Shown in pieces: positions 1 through 12,642 of a stretch of DNA of 64,000 nucleotides. Location: positions 593,467 through 657,466 of the forward strand of contig BDSI01000056.1 in the NCBI GenBank assembly GCA_003117195.1, read 5' to 3'. The stretch is from Eudorina sp. 2006-703-Eu-15 (Eukaryota > Chlorophyta > Chlorophyceae > Chlamydomonadales > Volvocaceae). Position numbers and translations under genes: made by a program. Every line of letters begins with the position of its first letter. Within the stretch, counting starts at the first letter, position 1. The notes beneath the pieces were generated by a model. The model saw nothing but the letters and a program-made list of their open reading frames with translations, did not search any database and had not been told where the DNA came from.

Positions 1-3000
1 AACAGCTGCTGGTAGTAGGCCCCCAGGGACATGGAGCGGATGCACACGTCAGGACTGCCGCCCAGGCCGCCGGCCGTGGCGCCGCTCGCGAGCCCGGGCC
101 TGCGGGTTGCGGTTGAGGGGGGGGGGTGCGGGGCGGTGGGGAAATCCCGGGGGGCGGTGGAGGAACCCGGGGGAGGGTGCAGGCCGGTGGGAGTCAATGT
201 GGGGCCTGGTTGTATGGACGGACGGTCGACGGGAGAGAGGGAAGGAGGGAGGAAGGGGGCTAAGGGGCATAGCTGTACGGGGCATGCGGCCAAGTACGCG
301 GGCGGCCGGGCCAGGCAGCGGGAACTGACTGGGATGGACAGGGTGGGATTCCTCGGATCGCCCAACACACACAGAGTGAGAGAGTCACTCTGGCTCCTGC
401 ACCATGACACAGCCGCACACAACCTGGGCGACAAGGCAGGAAAGCCCTTGCCCCTTACCCCCCCTTCTCCTGCCCAGCTCCCCTTCCCCCTGTCGGCCTT
501 TCGACCAATTTCCTATTACCCCCCCCCCCCCGCGCTCTCACTCGTAGTGGCTGCCCCCCGGCGTGGAGGCAACCAGCAGCCCCGCCGCGTTCGACACGGA
601 TGTACGGCGAAACGGCATCAGGCCCAGCGAGACACTGAGCACGCTGCTGCCGCCGTTGGCAGCGACGCCGCCGGCGGGGAGGATGCCGTTGGCGCTAGCC
701 CCGGTATTGAACGCCCGCATGATGCCGCCCGGGGGGTCTGTCGTGGCGGGCAGCATACCCGCCAGGCTGAGCGCGGGGGACACGCGGGACCGGCGGGTGA
801 ACCGCGACCCACGGGTCCGTCGTGACGTCCGGGTGTCGGCGCCTTGCAGCGCCGCCGCCGCCGCCGCCGCCGCCGAGCCCACAGCCTTGCGCGCTTCCGA
901 CTCACGATCCGGCTCGGGGTCCGATTCGATGTCGTTGCCGCGGACGGCGAGCAGCTGGTCTTCGTCGGCGCCGGAGCCGCTGCCGTCGGCGGCGGCGGCG
1001 GGCACGATGCCCGGCCGCAGCAGCGGCAGCGGTGTGGACATGTGACAGCGGGAAGGCGACGGCGGCCGGGGGCCCCCGTCCGCCGCAGCCCCGGCGCCTC
1101 GTCCTGCCCAGAGGCCGGAGAAGGTGGTGCCGGAGAGCCGCCCGTCGCTGGTCTCGATGCCGCCGGTGACCCCCGGGTCGTACACCAGCGGCGTTGCCGT
1201 ACCCGTCTCGGTCTCCCAGGTGACCGACCTCGCCTCCATCCCCCGCGCCTCCCCCCCCTCCCCCGCCGCCGCCGCCACCCGGGTCACCTCCGCCTCCGCC
1301 AGCCGTGCCACCGCGGCGGCGATGCCCGCCGCCAGCGACGGCAGCTGCGTCAGGACGGGCGACGCCCGCTCCGCCTCTGCCGCCGCCTCTCCCGCCGCCT
1401 CTGCCGCCGCCGCCACCGGCAGCTGTTCCCCCAGCCCGCTTCCTCCGCGTTCGACATTGCCGTTGGCGCTCCCAACCGCCTGGGACCCCGACCGAGCCAC
1501 CTCTGGACCCGCTCTGCTCCCCCTGCCCCACTCGAAGGTGCCCATCACCTGGCGCTGGCCCTCCACCGGCTGCGTGGTGTAGAAGATAGGTCCAGCCGTA
1601 GGGTTGCTGGCGGGCGCGGCGGCGGCAGCGGCGGCCGCGCCGCCGTCGTCCTGCGTCGCCGGCACACACTGCAGCCCCGCCGCCAGCTCCGTGTAATCGG
1701 CGGTGCCGATGAATCTGTTGCTGCCGAGGGTCATCAGCGCGCGGTCGTTAGGCTGGCTGATGCTGCGATGGATGACCCGGCTGGGGAGGCGGTTGCCGCT
1801 GCCGTCGGTGCTGTCGCCGCCGCCGTCGCCGCCGCCGCCGCCGCTGGTGCCGCCCCACGCTGAGCTGATCGCGGCGTTGATACGGTCAGGCAGGCCGGCG
1901 GCGGCGGCGGCGGCGCAAGCCGGACGGCCGTCGTACTCAGCGCCACCGCCGCCACGGTCGACGGCAGCGGCGGCGCCGGTGTCACAGCTGAACGACGCCG
2001 GCGCCGTCAGGCCGGTAGGGTCGCTGACGGCGGTGCCGCCGACACCGACGGCGGCAGCGGCGACGGCGGCGGTGCCGACGACGATGTCACGCGGATGAGT
2101 TGTGGAGGCGATGGATCGGGCGATGGATCGGGCTTGCGCGGAGGAGTTGTGCTTCAGGTACGACACGCTAACCGTGCTCGATGCCCGACGGTTGGTGTAC
2201 GGCATGGTGCTGGCGCTGCCGTTGCGAGCCCGCGGCATCGCCAGCCGCAGCTGCCGCATTGTCATTGTCTGGGCGTCGCGGCCGCTGCCAACGGGCCGTT
2301 GGTTAGCTGCCAACGGGCCGCCGGCGCCGCCGCTGAACGCCCGAACGCCGGCGCGCGCGCCGTCGACGCCCGCGGCGTCGCCGGCGCCGTCAATGGCGCC
2401 GCTGCCGCCTCTCCGCACTGACGGCTGCGCCATCAGCAGCAGCGCAGACAGCGACTGCGACGCGAAGCCGTCCCGCGGCGAGGTCGCCGGCGCCGTCGGC
2501 GGCGAGTGCTGCTGCTGTTGCGGCGGCGGCGGCTGCTCCATCGCGGGCGGCGGCGGCAGCTGCGGCAGCGGCGGAAACGTCAGCTGCGGCATGGTGGTGG
2601 ACAGCTGCCGCGACATGGCCCGGGACAGCGGCCCCGGCAGCGACGGCGCCATGACAACGACGGAGGCGGGCGGCCCCGCAGTGCCGCCGCCGTGCGCCGC
2701 CCGCGGCCGCCGCTTCAGCGGCAGCGACAGCGCCGACGACACCAGGCGCAGCGGGCCGCTGCTGATTGCGAGCTGGGAGCTGCTGACGCCACGCCAGCTG
2801 CCGCTGGGGATGTCCTCGCCGCTGCCGCCACCGCCTCCGCCACCGGCGGCCTCGTCACCGGCTCCAGGGTGGCCCCCGTGGTGCGTGCCCCTCGGAAGGC
2901 GAGCGATGGTGGCGCGCGACCGTTCGGCGGGACTGGCAGCGCCGCGGCACTGTCGAGGGGGCCCAGGAGGCGGCGTGGGGATGGGTGGGCGGCCTCGGGG

Positions 3001-6000
3001 TGGCGGAGATCATGGCTGGGGCGGAGAGACAGGCCCGCCCGGGGTCCAGTCGAGTGCGGTACAACTGTACAGCATGCAGCGTGGAATGTGAGGGGAACCG
3101 CTCAAGAGCAGTACCTTGTGTACGGGGCCCGGGCAGTGGGGACGCCGTCATGATGTCGTACCGTATCGTACCGTACTGTATCGTACCTTAGTGGCGGACC
3201 TGATGCGTCACCGGTCGGCCCCTGGACCCTCCCCCGCGACAGCCCCTCGTTCCCTCCATCACATCCCCAGCCCTCCCCTCCCCACCCCACCCCTCCCCAA
3301 CTGCTGCTGCTGCTTACCATGACGTACTGCGGTTTGCACGGGTCTTGAGCGAACAGCTCATCCGGCCAGGGTTGGTACAGGAGAGCCGCCTGCGACGGCA
3401 GTACGGCAGTACGACAGTCGATCAAGCGGGCTGTCAAGGCAGGGCGAAAACGCCAGGGGAATGGGCTGCGGCGGCGGCGGGGTAACCGAAGGTCACCACC
3501 GCCGCAAAGCGGCGTACCACGATGACGGCCGTCCCGTGGGTCGGTGGTGTCGTACCTGTGCGCGCAGCGCGAAGGCCACCGCGTCCGCCGCCGAGTAGAA
3601 GGACAAGATGAAGGCGTCCTGAGGGGAGGTTGGGGGATGAGAGTGGATCCAGGGAGTAACCTGTCTTGAATGACCACCAGTTGGTGTGTGTGTGTGTGTG
3701 GTGGTGGAGGGGGTAGGGAGTGTAAGGATAAGGCGGGGCGGAGGAACGTAGACGGAAGGCAGCAGCATGCCACGGGATCGACCGCAGCCCCTGAGCTTCG
3801 GCCCGGCCAGTGAGTGTGATGCCGCCACGCGGCACGACAGACCCGTGGGTCAGCACATCACAGCAGGGAGCGGGAGGGGCGTCCCGGCAGCAAGCAGTGC
3901 AATGCAGATCGCGCCGGTACCTGCTAGAAGGAGGAGGAGGCTGGGAAGGAGGAGGAGGAGGACGAGGGGGACCGTGTTGCGCTGTTGCGCTGTGGTGCAG
4001 GTCACTCGCACGCAACCGCCCTCCCACCGCCCCACCCCCGTCTCCCCTTCCCTCTTCTCCCCTTACTCGTCCCCCCCTGCCTCTTCCCCCCCGCCCGCGC
4101 TGCGGCCCCCTCCCCCCCCCGCACCCACCCCCTCTGTGGCGGACTCGTATCCGTTGTGGAGGTGCAGCAGGGAGCGCAGCGTCTCGTGATGAAGCTGGAC
4201 GGCCCTGCGGCGGCGGCGGGGGGGGGTGCGGGGCGCAGCGGAGGGGGGAGGGCAACTTGGACAAGCAAGCCCAGCGGACACCCGGGGGGGGGGGAGCCGG
4301 AAACAAGGACGGGGTGCAGGAAGGGGGGAAGGAAGCGGAGGCTAGGGGGTGGGAGGGCGTGGAAGGGGGAGAAAGGGGGAAAGGAGGACAAAACACAAAT
4401 TACAAAGACCAGAACGGCCATCCGGACACGGCCATTCCGGACACGGCCGCCGTGTTCGCGTCACAGGGGCAGGGCATGAGCCCGCGTGACACCGGGTACA
4501 GCCGGCACGCGTTGATGGAGGAGGAAGCTTAGGAGGGGGGATGAGGGGGAGGAAGGTTGCAAAGGCGGGGTAGGGGGAGAGAGGAGGGTGTGGGGGTTAA
4601 AGGTGCCTGTGATTGACAGGGCCCAGCAACGGTCGCTGCCGCCCGGGCGGTGCTGCCCCCCTTTTCTATTTACCCCCCCTCCCACCCGCCCACACACACG
4701 CACAGGCGCCCCCTTGCGCTCCCCCGGCGGAGATGGACGCGGTGCGGTGCGGTGCGGGTCAGCTCACCGGGTCATGGCCACCGGGGAGACAGTCTCCCAC
4801 AGCCGCGTGGAGTCCACGATGTCCTGAAGGGGGGGCGGGGGTGGGGGTGGGGGTGGGGGTTGGGTGTGTTGGGTGGGGGTGGGGGGTGGGGGGATAGGAA
4901 ATTGGTAGACAATTTCAAACTGGGGGTGGGGGGGACATCGGTGGACATACTCACGGGGGGGCGTGAGAACATTATGTGTGGCGCGGAGGCGGGTGGGCTA
5001 GGGGGTTAAGACCGACGGTTATCGGGTCGTTACTTTTTTGCGGATTCGCAGACTTTGACAAAGAGGGGGTTAAGAACAGGTGGCGGGACCAGGGAGGAGG
5101 AAGGTGTGTCGTGGATCTGGATCTGGATCTGGGGGGAGGCATTCGGGATGGTTACATGCCGGCGGAGTGGGATGCAGGCGTGGCCGGGGGAAAGTGGCAA
5201 AGCAAAGCCTTCGGGTGTCCCGTAAGTGGTTGGACACCCGCCCAAACCACCCCGACTTCGGAGGTGGCTGTGGGTGATGGGAGTAACACATGGGAGTCCC
5301 AACCCACACCTCTTGACCAAACCCTTACGGCCTGGAGGGGCAATGAATCCCCTCCATTCTCCTCCCAACCCCCTCCCCCTCCCCCTCCCCCTCCCCCTCC
5401 CCTCCCCCTCCCCCTCCCCCTCCCCCCTCCCCCCCCCCTCCCCCCCCCCTCACCGTCACCACCAGCGAGGTGGCGGGGGATGCCCCCGGCGCCACGGTTC
5501 GGCCGAACAGCGTCCGCCGCATCATCACCCGCCGCCGGCGGTGCCACAGCAGCCCCCCAAGCGCCAACAGCGCCGCCCCCGTCGCCGCCACCGCTACGCC
5601 CACCCCGATGCGCGCCCCCCGGCCCGACAGCCAGGAGGACGGGCCGCCCGGGGGAGACCCGTGCACCTCGTAGCCGATGGTGTCCCAGTAGATGCGCTGG
5701 ATCTGGGGGAAGGAGGGGGGGTGCGGGGGAGGGGTGGCGGGCCGGAAAAGTAGTACATCCGGAGGTAGGTCACCCGTGGGGGTACGCTGTACCGGTGGGC
5801 ATGTCACGCACCCCTGGTGGCACCCCTGGTTGTTCCGCACCGCTGCGCTCCAGGGGGGTGGGGTCTGGCAGCAGCGCGGGCCCCCCCCTGGATGGATATC
5901 CACCGATGTCCCGGGGCGGCCCCTCGCTACCTCCCTCTCGTTGAGGGGGGGCTCGGCCCGCACCCCTCCACCTCCCCCGCCCCACACCGCCCCACCCTGC

Positions 6001-9000
6001 CCCGCGTGTCCGTGTCCGACTTGGACCCCTCGGCGCCAATCGAAACCGCCCTCCCCCCCCCTGACCCCCCAGCCCCCACCTGGGCGGTAGTCAGCCCCAC
6101 ATCCGCCAGCACCGAGGTGAGCTTGTCCGTGGTGGCCCTGGCCACATCCGCCACCGCCACCGCCTGCCCCGAGTCCTCCATCACCTGCTGACTGGCCCAG
6201 TACAGCACGTCCCGCAGCTGGGCGGCCCCGGGCAGCCGCAGAGGCAGCGCCGCGTTGGGGTGGTCCAGGACCGTCCGGTAGGACTCCAGGAAGGGCTGCG
6301 AGGGCCACACCCCCACACGCAGGGGGTCGGGGGTTCAGGCAAGAGGGGCAGAGGGGGAGCAGGTCCATCTCCACCCCCAGCCCGCCCCACCCCATTGTGG
6401 CCTCCCATTGCATTCATCCCTTGACCAACCCGCCGCCTCCATGTTCGCACTTCCCCGCGTTCTCCCTTGCCCTGCCCCGTCAACGCCCTCCCACTCTCCT
6501 TCCGTTCAGGGCTTGTTTCCCCGCTTGACCCCCCCCTTCCCTTACGTCAATCCAGGCAGCGAACGTCCTCCCCCCGCCCCCTCCCCCCGCTGGGTGTGCC
6601 CGGGTTGGTTCTTCGGGTTTATTTCTTTTTTCAATTTATGCCCCCTCCCCCCGCCCCCTCCCCCTCGCACCAGCAGATCCACCAGGCTGTAGTTCAGGGC
6701 CAGCCACCTGGGCAGGTTGGCCGGGTCCAGGTGCTGTCGGCGGTAGGGCCCGATCACCGAGTCGGCGGCCATGAGCAGCCAGGACGTGTTGGGCTCGGCC
6801 GCTAGCATGAAGAACTGGAAGGCGGCCTGGGCGTAGTCGGGCAGGGCCCGGGAGTCCACGGAGCCGAGCAGCGCGGTCATGCCGAAGAAGGGCGCGCGGT
6901 TGACCCACACCACGGGGGTGGAGGTGGAGCTGGATCTGGAGGTGGTGGTGGTGGCGGTGGCGGGTGGTGAGGAGGTCGAGGGCGGGGGGGCCGCAGCGGA
7001 GGCGGAGGCTATGGTGGGGGTGGAGGTGGAGGGGGTGGAGAACGTGGGCGAGGAAGCCGGGGACGCCAGTAGCACCCTCCCAGCGGGGGAGGAGGGGGTG
7101 GAAAGGGATGAAGAGGCGCCGGGGGGAGCAGGGGCGGAGGCGCCGACCGCAGCGCGGGCCGCAGGGCTGCCGAGCCGCGGCGGCGGCGGCGGTGGGTCGC
7201 CCAGCGCCTTCGTCAGCCAGCGCCGCCGGCTGTTGCTGCCGTCGCCGCTGCCGCTGGCCCTAGGGGACAGCGGAGGAGGGTTGAAGTTGTAGGCGGTGGC
7301 GATGGCGTCCAAAAACGGACTGGAGATACCGCCGGGGGTGACGTCCTGGGGGGCGTGCAGCTGCGGCGGCGGCAGCGCGGCATCGGCGGCGGCGCTGCCC
7401 GCGTAGGCGGCGGCGGGCACGCCCCCCAGGCTTGTCCTGGCTGCCCTGCTGGTGGGCAGGGGCAGGGCGAGGGGCACCTCCCGGGTGGCGAAGGCGCAGG
7501 GGCTGCCGGCGGGGTCGGTGCCGCAGGACAGCCAGGCCCGCGCGGCGCGGTTCCAGACGTAGGCCGAGCCGGGCAGGGGCGCCGACCCCACCAGGCCGCG
7601 CAGCTTGGGGTACCGGAGCTGGGTCGCCTGCGAAGCGGCGAAGCGGGAAGGGGCCGGGAGGGGGGCCCACGGGGTGTGGCCACCCGTCGGATCGGGTCCT
7701 CCTGACCGGATCCGATGCAACCCGATCCAACCCGACTTAATCCAACCTAATGCATCTGATCCAATGTGATATCGCGTGGACTTTCACTTCCAAGAGCCGA
7801 GACCCCCCGGGGGCCCGGCCGGCTCCTGGAATGGGGCGGGAGCTGCCCACAGCTCTCACAGCGCACGGGGGCACGCGCCCAACGCGCGGGGCTCGTCCGC
7901 TGCCGCAGCGGGCAGGAGGGGGCCCCGATGGGAGCAGCGCCCCGTGCGGCCCCCGGGCAGCCAGCCAGCCAGCCAGCCGGCCAGCCCGCCAGCAGGGCGG
8001 ATGGGCAGATCTGGGTCGTGCACCACGACCGCCGCAACGCCTCCAATGACAAAGGGGACGACCAGGGCCCCCGGAACTGGCCTCGCCCGCACCTGGCAAC
8101 AAGTACGCGGCATCCTGCGGAGCTCACCGGCCTTCCGTGCCCCTGCACCTCCCTCCCCTTCTCGACCCCCAACAGCGAGGCCCCCCCCCGGGGGCCAGGA
8201 CTCCCCCCCCCGCCCTCGCCACACACTCCTCCCCGAGGGCCCCCCCGGAGCAGCCACGCACCTTGAACTGCTGCGCCGCCTTGACGGTGATGGCGCAGGT
8301 GCCGTCGAGGAAGTATGTGTGAACGTAGGCGCAGCCCTTGGACCCGCTCACGTCCAGCTGGCTGAGGTTCCGGAGCAGCTCCAGTGCGCGCTGCAGCGGC
8401 GGGCCGTCCGCCAGGGGCGTCATGGACTGCGGGTCGAACAGCCAGCCGCTGCTGAGGCCCTGGGGGAGGGGGACGCGGGGAGGCGGCTCGGCACCTAGAG
8501 AGCAGCACGTATTCGGAGGGATGTAACTCGCGGTGCTGCGTCTGCGTCTGCGCTTGGGGGGAGGTTGTGTGGGAGCGCATGTTGAGCGGTCGTTGGCCGT
8601 ACAGCCAGTACGGCAAAAAGCAGGCATTGATACGACGCAGTACGGAAGCGGCGGGGGGTTAAATTGAAAAAATAAATAAACCCGTAGAACGAACCCGGCG
8701 GGGGGGTGTAAAGAGGGACGGGGCAGGGGGAGGGACGATTTGTTGCCGTGCTGGGGGCCTGCGGGCCCTAAACGAAAGCGATCGGTGCGCGACGCGCTCT
8801 ACATCGCGGCTGCACAGGAGGCTTCAGCGTGTGCCCAGGTTCGTCCGGGTTCATCCGCATCCTGGACCTTGGTTGCGTTTGGACCCCCGCCTGCCCCCAG
8901 CGGGGCAGCAGTATATGACTACGTCTACCCATTTCCTGTATCTCTCTGTCCCCCCATACCCCCTTTTGCGCACCTCGTACTGCGTCATTGAGGCCAGGAT

Positions 9001-11368
9001 GTTGCTCAGCAGCATGCTCGAGTCAATGCACTCGTCCAGCTGCCAGCAGATGGCGGCGTCGGGCTGGCCGTCGCCGTTGAAGTCGGTGCCGTTGAGCGCC
9101 GCCGCCACCTGCAGGAGCTCCTCCCAGGTGGAGGGCGCCGTCGTCAGGTTGAGCGCCGCGAAGAGGTCCCGACGCCAGTACAACAGCGGGATGACGCTGC
9201 TGATCACCACCCCCGTACGGCGCCCGCCGTACATTGCGCCGTATTCTTGCAGGAAGCTGCGGCAGCGGGAGGGAGGGAACGCGCGCAGGTCACCGAGCCG
9301 GGTGCGGAACGGAGGCGGGACGCCGGAGGAGGAGGGGATGTGTGGCGTTCGAAGGGACACCGGAGGTGGCGTACGCCGCCAACCCGATTGACTCCGACCC
9401 GTTCAGAGCACGTGCACTTGTGAGTCATGTTTGGCCGCGCCAAGTCCCTCTATGTCGAGACGAAGTCAATGGGCGGGTGAGTGGGTGGGTGGGTGAGTGG
9501 GTGGGTGGGTGTCTGCGGGAGAATGCGCCTCCAGCCCAACCTCCGCCCCAGTCCATCCTGCGACGGTCTGCAGCCATTCGGACCGCACCCACCCTTTGCT
9601 GGCTCCTCCCCGCCGCAGCGGCGCCGCCGTCTCACATGCCATCCAGCAGCCCGCGAACCTCCCCAGGTGCTCCAAGGCGTACTCCGCGGCCGCAACGCCC
9701 ACGTCCCTCATCCCCTTCGTCCCGCCCTGAACCACCTCTGGCAACTCCGTTCCCCTCGCCCACCTCATCCCCTCGCGACCCACGGGCCCCAACACCCCGC
9801 CGGCCGACCCACGGGCCCCAACACCTCGCCGGCCGACCCACGGGTTTCAACACCCCGCCGGCCGACCCACGGGTCCCAACACCCCGCCGGCTGACCCACG
9901 GGTTTCAACACCCCTCCCTCCCTCCCTCCGTGCCCTCCCTCGTCCCTCTCGCCCTCCCTCGCTCCCTCACTCCTCAGTTTGTGTATGTCTACCAATTTCC
10001 AATGCCCCTCTTCCTTCCCTTCCCCCGACTCACGGATGGATGTCGCTGTCCTGCAGCTGCGCCTGCGCCTCCGGCTCCGCCACCCGCCGGTCCAGGGGCG
10101 CTACCCCGCCGGCGCGCAGGGCGGCCTCCGCGGACTGCACGTCCAGAACCCAGGCGTCGTACAGGGAAACTGCGCGGGGGGAAGAGGGCCGGGCCGGGGA
10201 GTTCCGGCGAGGGAGCGAATGTGGACAGCTGAGCCTGCGTGGTGAAGCTGAGCCGCGGCAATGACCGCCAGCGGCAGAGCATTGCGCGCAGGGCGCTAGG
10301 GAGCAGGGCCTGGCTACGGGAGCACTCCAGTGAGGGGAGCCCCAAAGAACCGTCGCCGACGGGTCCGACGGCGGGTGCAGCACCACTGCGGGCGGTGACC
10401 GTGTTCCCCTGCACCCTCCTGCTGTAGTTCACTGTACTGCTGCTGCTGTTGGTGCTACTGCTGCTACAGCTGGGGGCGCCGGGGGCAGACACGCCCGAGG
10501 CGGTGGATGTGGCGGGTACCTTGCACCGTAAACCGAACCCGCAGTGGAGCTGGTTTTCGGTGAGACGGTGTTCTGCGGCCCGAGCTGCCGTCCGCCGGGG
10601 GTTGTCTGCTGCACGCCCCGGCACTCACCATTGGTCTGCAGCTGAAAGAGCACCTCCGCCGCAATGCGCGCCGGAGTCTCCGTCGTGTACTGCACTCTGT
10701 AACCGGTTTTCCGTGTGAAACGCTCCGCCACCAGCTGCTGCTGCGCCTCTGTTGCCGTCAACGTTGTGTCTCCCAAGACGGGTGTCAGGATTCGAACAGC
10801 CTGGCGAAGGGGGAAGGGGGTGTTGGGGCGGGCGGAAAAGGGGGTCACCAAGGGGCGCCGGCAAACGGTGCAAACGGCACGTGAGGGTGAAGGGCTAACG
10901 GATACTGGGAAAACCGGGAACCGGGCAGGGGGAGTGCGAGGGAGTGCGCCACTTCTCACACTTCCCATCCGGCCGCTACAGTTACATGACGATGCCCTCC
11001 ACCAACTATGTAATCCGTCAATGCCAGAAACAACCACTCACTCTCAAAGCGTTCTGTGAGATACCACGGCATTTCGTGCTGAAGTTGACGTACGCTTGAT
11101 TCAGCTCACTGTAGGTGGCATTTGAATCTTGTATCGAGATATTGCTGCATGGAAAGAAGCGCATCATGTTAGCCAGCGCGCACGTGTAGTAAGTACTGTA
11201 CATAAGTCAGCACCTGGCCGTGAACGCTGACATGACATTCTTGAGGAGTTCGGCAGCACAGAAACTTTCAGTTTCATTGCATGCCGCGGAAGCCGGATAG
11301 AATTGACAAGAGAACAGAAAGGAAAAAATCACCAGCAAATTTACTGCACAGGCATCATGTAACCCCAT
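1..11368 (-). CDS. Receptor-like class III adenylate/guanylate cyclase (3' end beyond the left edge)
   Basis: Predicted to make cAMP or cGMP at a membrane in response to an extracellular ligand. Exons on the minus strand: 11368-11214, 11144-11042, 10800-10629, 10169-10034, 9256-8974, 8459-8262, 7627-6671, 6295-6080, 5702-5454, 4823-4768, 4204-4129, 3618-3556, 3389-3318, 2949-542, 99-1; all joins keep phase. The start at 11368 opens a signal peptide (hydrophobic core LLVIFSFLFSC). Residues about 85-740 resemble family-1 extracellular solute-binding proteins (WEELLQVAAALNGTDFNGDG, PLPGSAYVWNRAA). A membrane helix lies at about 771-793, followed by HRRRR. The cyclase core follows: TDIVDSTRLWE with the first metal Asp, a helix ending NGYES, TEGDAFILSFYSAADAV with the second Asp, and QPWPDELFA. 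The 803-codon low-complexity exon then interrupts the domain. The strand usually reading FRGLRVRMG was not found and should lie to the left. Cyclic nucleotide specificity cannot be read. Confidence 0.86.
542..2949 (-). repeat. Low-complexity coding exon (Ala/Gly/Ser-rich insertion in the cyclase domain)
   Basis: One exon of about 803 codons with runs of GCC, GGC and GCG triplets encoding Ala, Gly, Ser, Pro and Thr tracts. It has no recognisable fold. I call it coding because the frame is open throughout, its acceptor (ending CTCGACAG at 2950) accepts the phase-0 donor at 3317, and its donor (GTGAGAG at 541) joins in phase 2 to an exon reading SPDVCIRSMSLGAYYQQL at the left edge. Long disordered insertions between the WPDELL and FRGLRVRMG blocks are, as I recall, usual in Chlamydomonas cyclases. 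The length suggests triplet-repeat expansion. Confidence 0.7.
4824..4900 (+). repeat. GGGGGT microsatellite in a cyclase intron
   Basis: A run of G4-5 blocks separated by single T residues, starting next to the acceptor of the exon that begins at 4823. On the transcribed strand it reads as a C- and A-rich tract and may serve as an extended polypyrimidine tract. No other feature is seen here. Confidence 0.7.
5358..5453 (-). repeat. G-rich (GGGGGA)n tract at a splice donor
   Basis: CCCTCC/CCCCTC repeats on the plus strand give a G-rich pre-mRNA immediately after the donor GTGAGGG of the membrane-helix exon (exon end 5454). It has many G runs of four or more and could form G-quadruplexes. It lies wholly within the intron. 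Confidence 0.75.
9778..9922 (+). repeat. About 29-bp minisatellite, five units, in a cyclase intron
   Basis: Tandem units beginning CGACCCACGGG and ending AACACCCCGCCGGC, with CCCC/TTTC/TCCC variants between them. The array lies in the intron between the exons ending at 10034 and starting at 9256. The short reading frames across it are repeat artefacts. No spacers are present, so it is not CRISPR-like. Confidence 0.85.
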
Positions 11369-12637
11369 TAGTCTATCGTTCCATAGCGATACTGTGCTAC
11401 CACAAGACGACGAGGGCATGCAGTGCATTCATGGGTTATCGCGATGTTGCGCTTTTCAGTACGGCGTCGCGGCGTCAAGTCAGGAGGGTTCCACCTTTGC
11501 GAAGCACAAAAGGTAGGAATTGTGGAAGAAGACAAGGGCGCAGACATTTTCGTAGTTGTGTCCATGAAAATAATAACCGAAACACTGCATTAAGGTTTGT
11601 AAAGTGAAACCCTTGCTGCGGTGCGTGCTGGAGTCAGGGCTCGCAATTCATCTACATCCGACGAGCTCAACTTCCATTTAGCGCCGCATACAATCGCACA
11701 GGCAGCGTGACGTTTGCCGTAAACTCAACCCTAGAGCTTACCAGCCATCCCGCATGTTAAATCTGTACGGTTATAGTAGTACAGGCCGATAAGTCGATGT
11801 TGAAGAGCTGTATGTCAAGCCGGCGTCGCATTCGGCCGTGTGCCAGGATACATCTAAGGAAAAACTCCAATTTGGGTCAGCATGACGGCGCATTTACAAC
11901 GTGTCCCTGCGGGCAACACCGTGCGCATCACGATCGACACCGTAACCCCGGTGTCGGGCCATTACAGGACGGCTCCATATCACACGCCCGCCACCCCAGC
12001 CGCCAGGACGCCACCTGCCACAATCGTGAGGCTCACATGCTTTGAGATTCCACACAGCTAGGGACCAGGCGAAACATGCAAGCCGTCCCACAAATACCGC
12101 TTGCAAAAACTTGAGCTTCCTCAAAAAGAACCCTAATCAGGAGTATTCTAATCTAATACATGGTAACGCGCCGGCGCGACCCTACACCAAATCCAGCTAG
12201 CATTCCGCCCTGAACGGCGACATACGCGTATCATTCGACAATGTGGTTGCTATGCCTGTCCATGCTATGTCTGTTAACGCCGCCTGTTCACACGCTATTT
12301 CAATTCAAAGCATTGGATCCAAGTCTGCGACCTGCCTCGCTGCTTGAGCACACGATATATGCCCACGCAATCGCCCCAACGACACGGTCAGAAGACGTCC
12401 GCTCTCGCTTCTGATGGATGCTCAATACGGCAACCGCTCCTGCCTCTGGTCACCCCACTCCCGGTTCAAAACTGCGGGACACAAATGTGATCACCGCTTG
12501 TGTTCAGACGAGACAGGGCCGAGTCCATTACCCGCGCTACCATGCACGAGCTCTGTACGGTGTCACAGTGCTGCTCGGCGACCTTGCGCAGGTGAAGGCC
12601 AAGCTACCCTGGCCCTGGCTTATGCTGCCGATTTGGG
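11369..12637. other. Intergenic region: cyclase promoter side and sigma-factor downstream side
   Basis: Between the cyclase start codon and the sigma-factor 3' end. AT content is higher than in the genes. Only short frames without family resemblance are present. It must hold the cyclase 5' UTR and promoter, but no TATA box or other defined motif could be assigned. Confidence 0.5.
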
Positions 12638-12642
12638 TTACA
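12638..12642 (-). terminator. Putative TGTAA polyadenylation signal of the sigma-factor gene
   Basis: TTACA on the plus strand is TGTAA on the transcribed strand, the usual polyadenylation signal of Chlamydomonas nuclear genes. It is the first one downstream of the stop codon at 13003, giving a 3' UTR of about 365 bases. Assignment rests on motif and position only. Confidence 0.5.

Noticed and set aside
538..540. Stop codon TGA ending the low-complexity reading frame as a protein C-terminus
   Set aside because: The sequence CGAGTGAGAG gives a good donor just before the stop, and the next exon at the left edge continues in phase with protein-like sequence.
9632..9795. Possible extra cyclase exon reading AAAEYALEHLG
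   Set aside because: The exons ending at 10034 and starting at 9256 already join in phase as DIHP-FLQEYG, and adding this segment would break the frame.
9778..9922. CRISPR-like array
   Set aside because: Units are directly adjacent without unique spacers, vary internally and lie in a eukaryotic intron.
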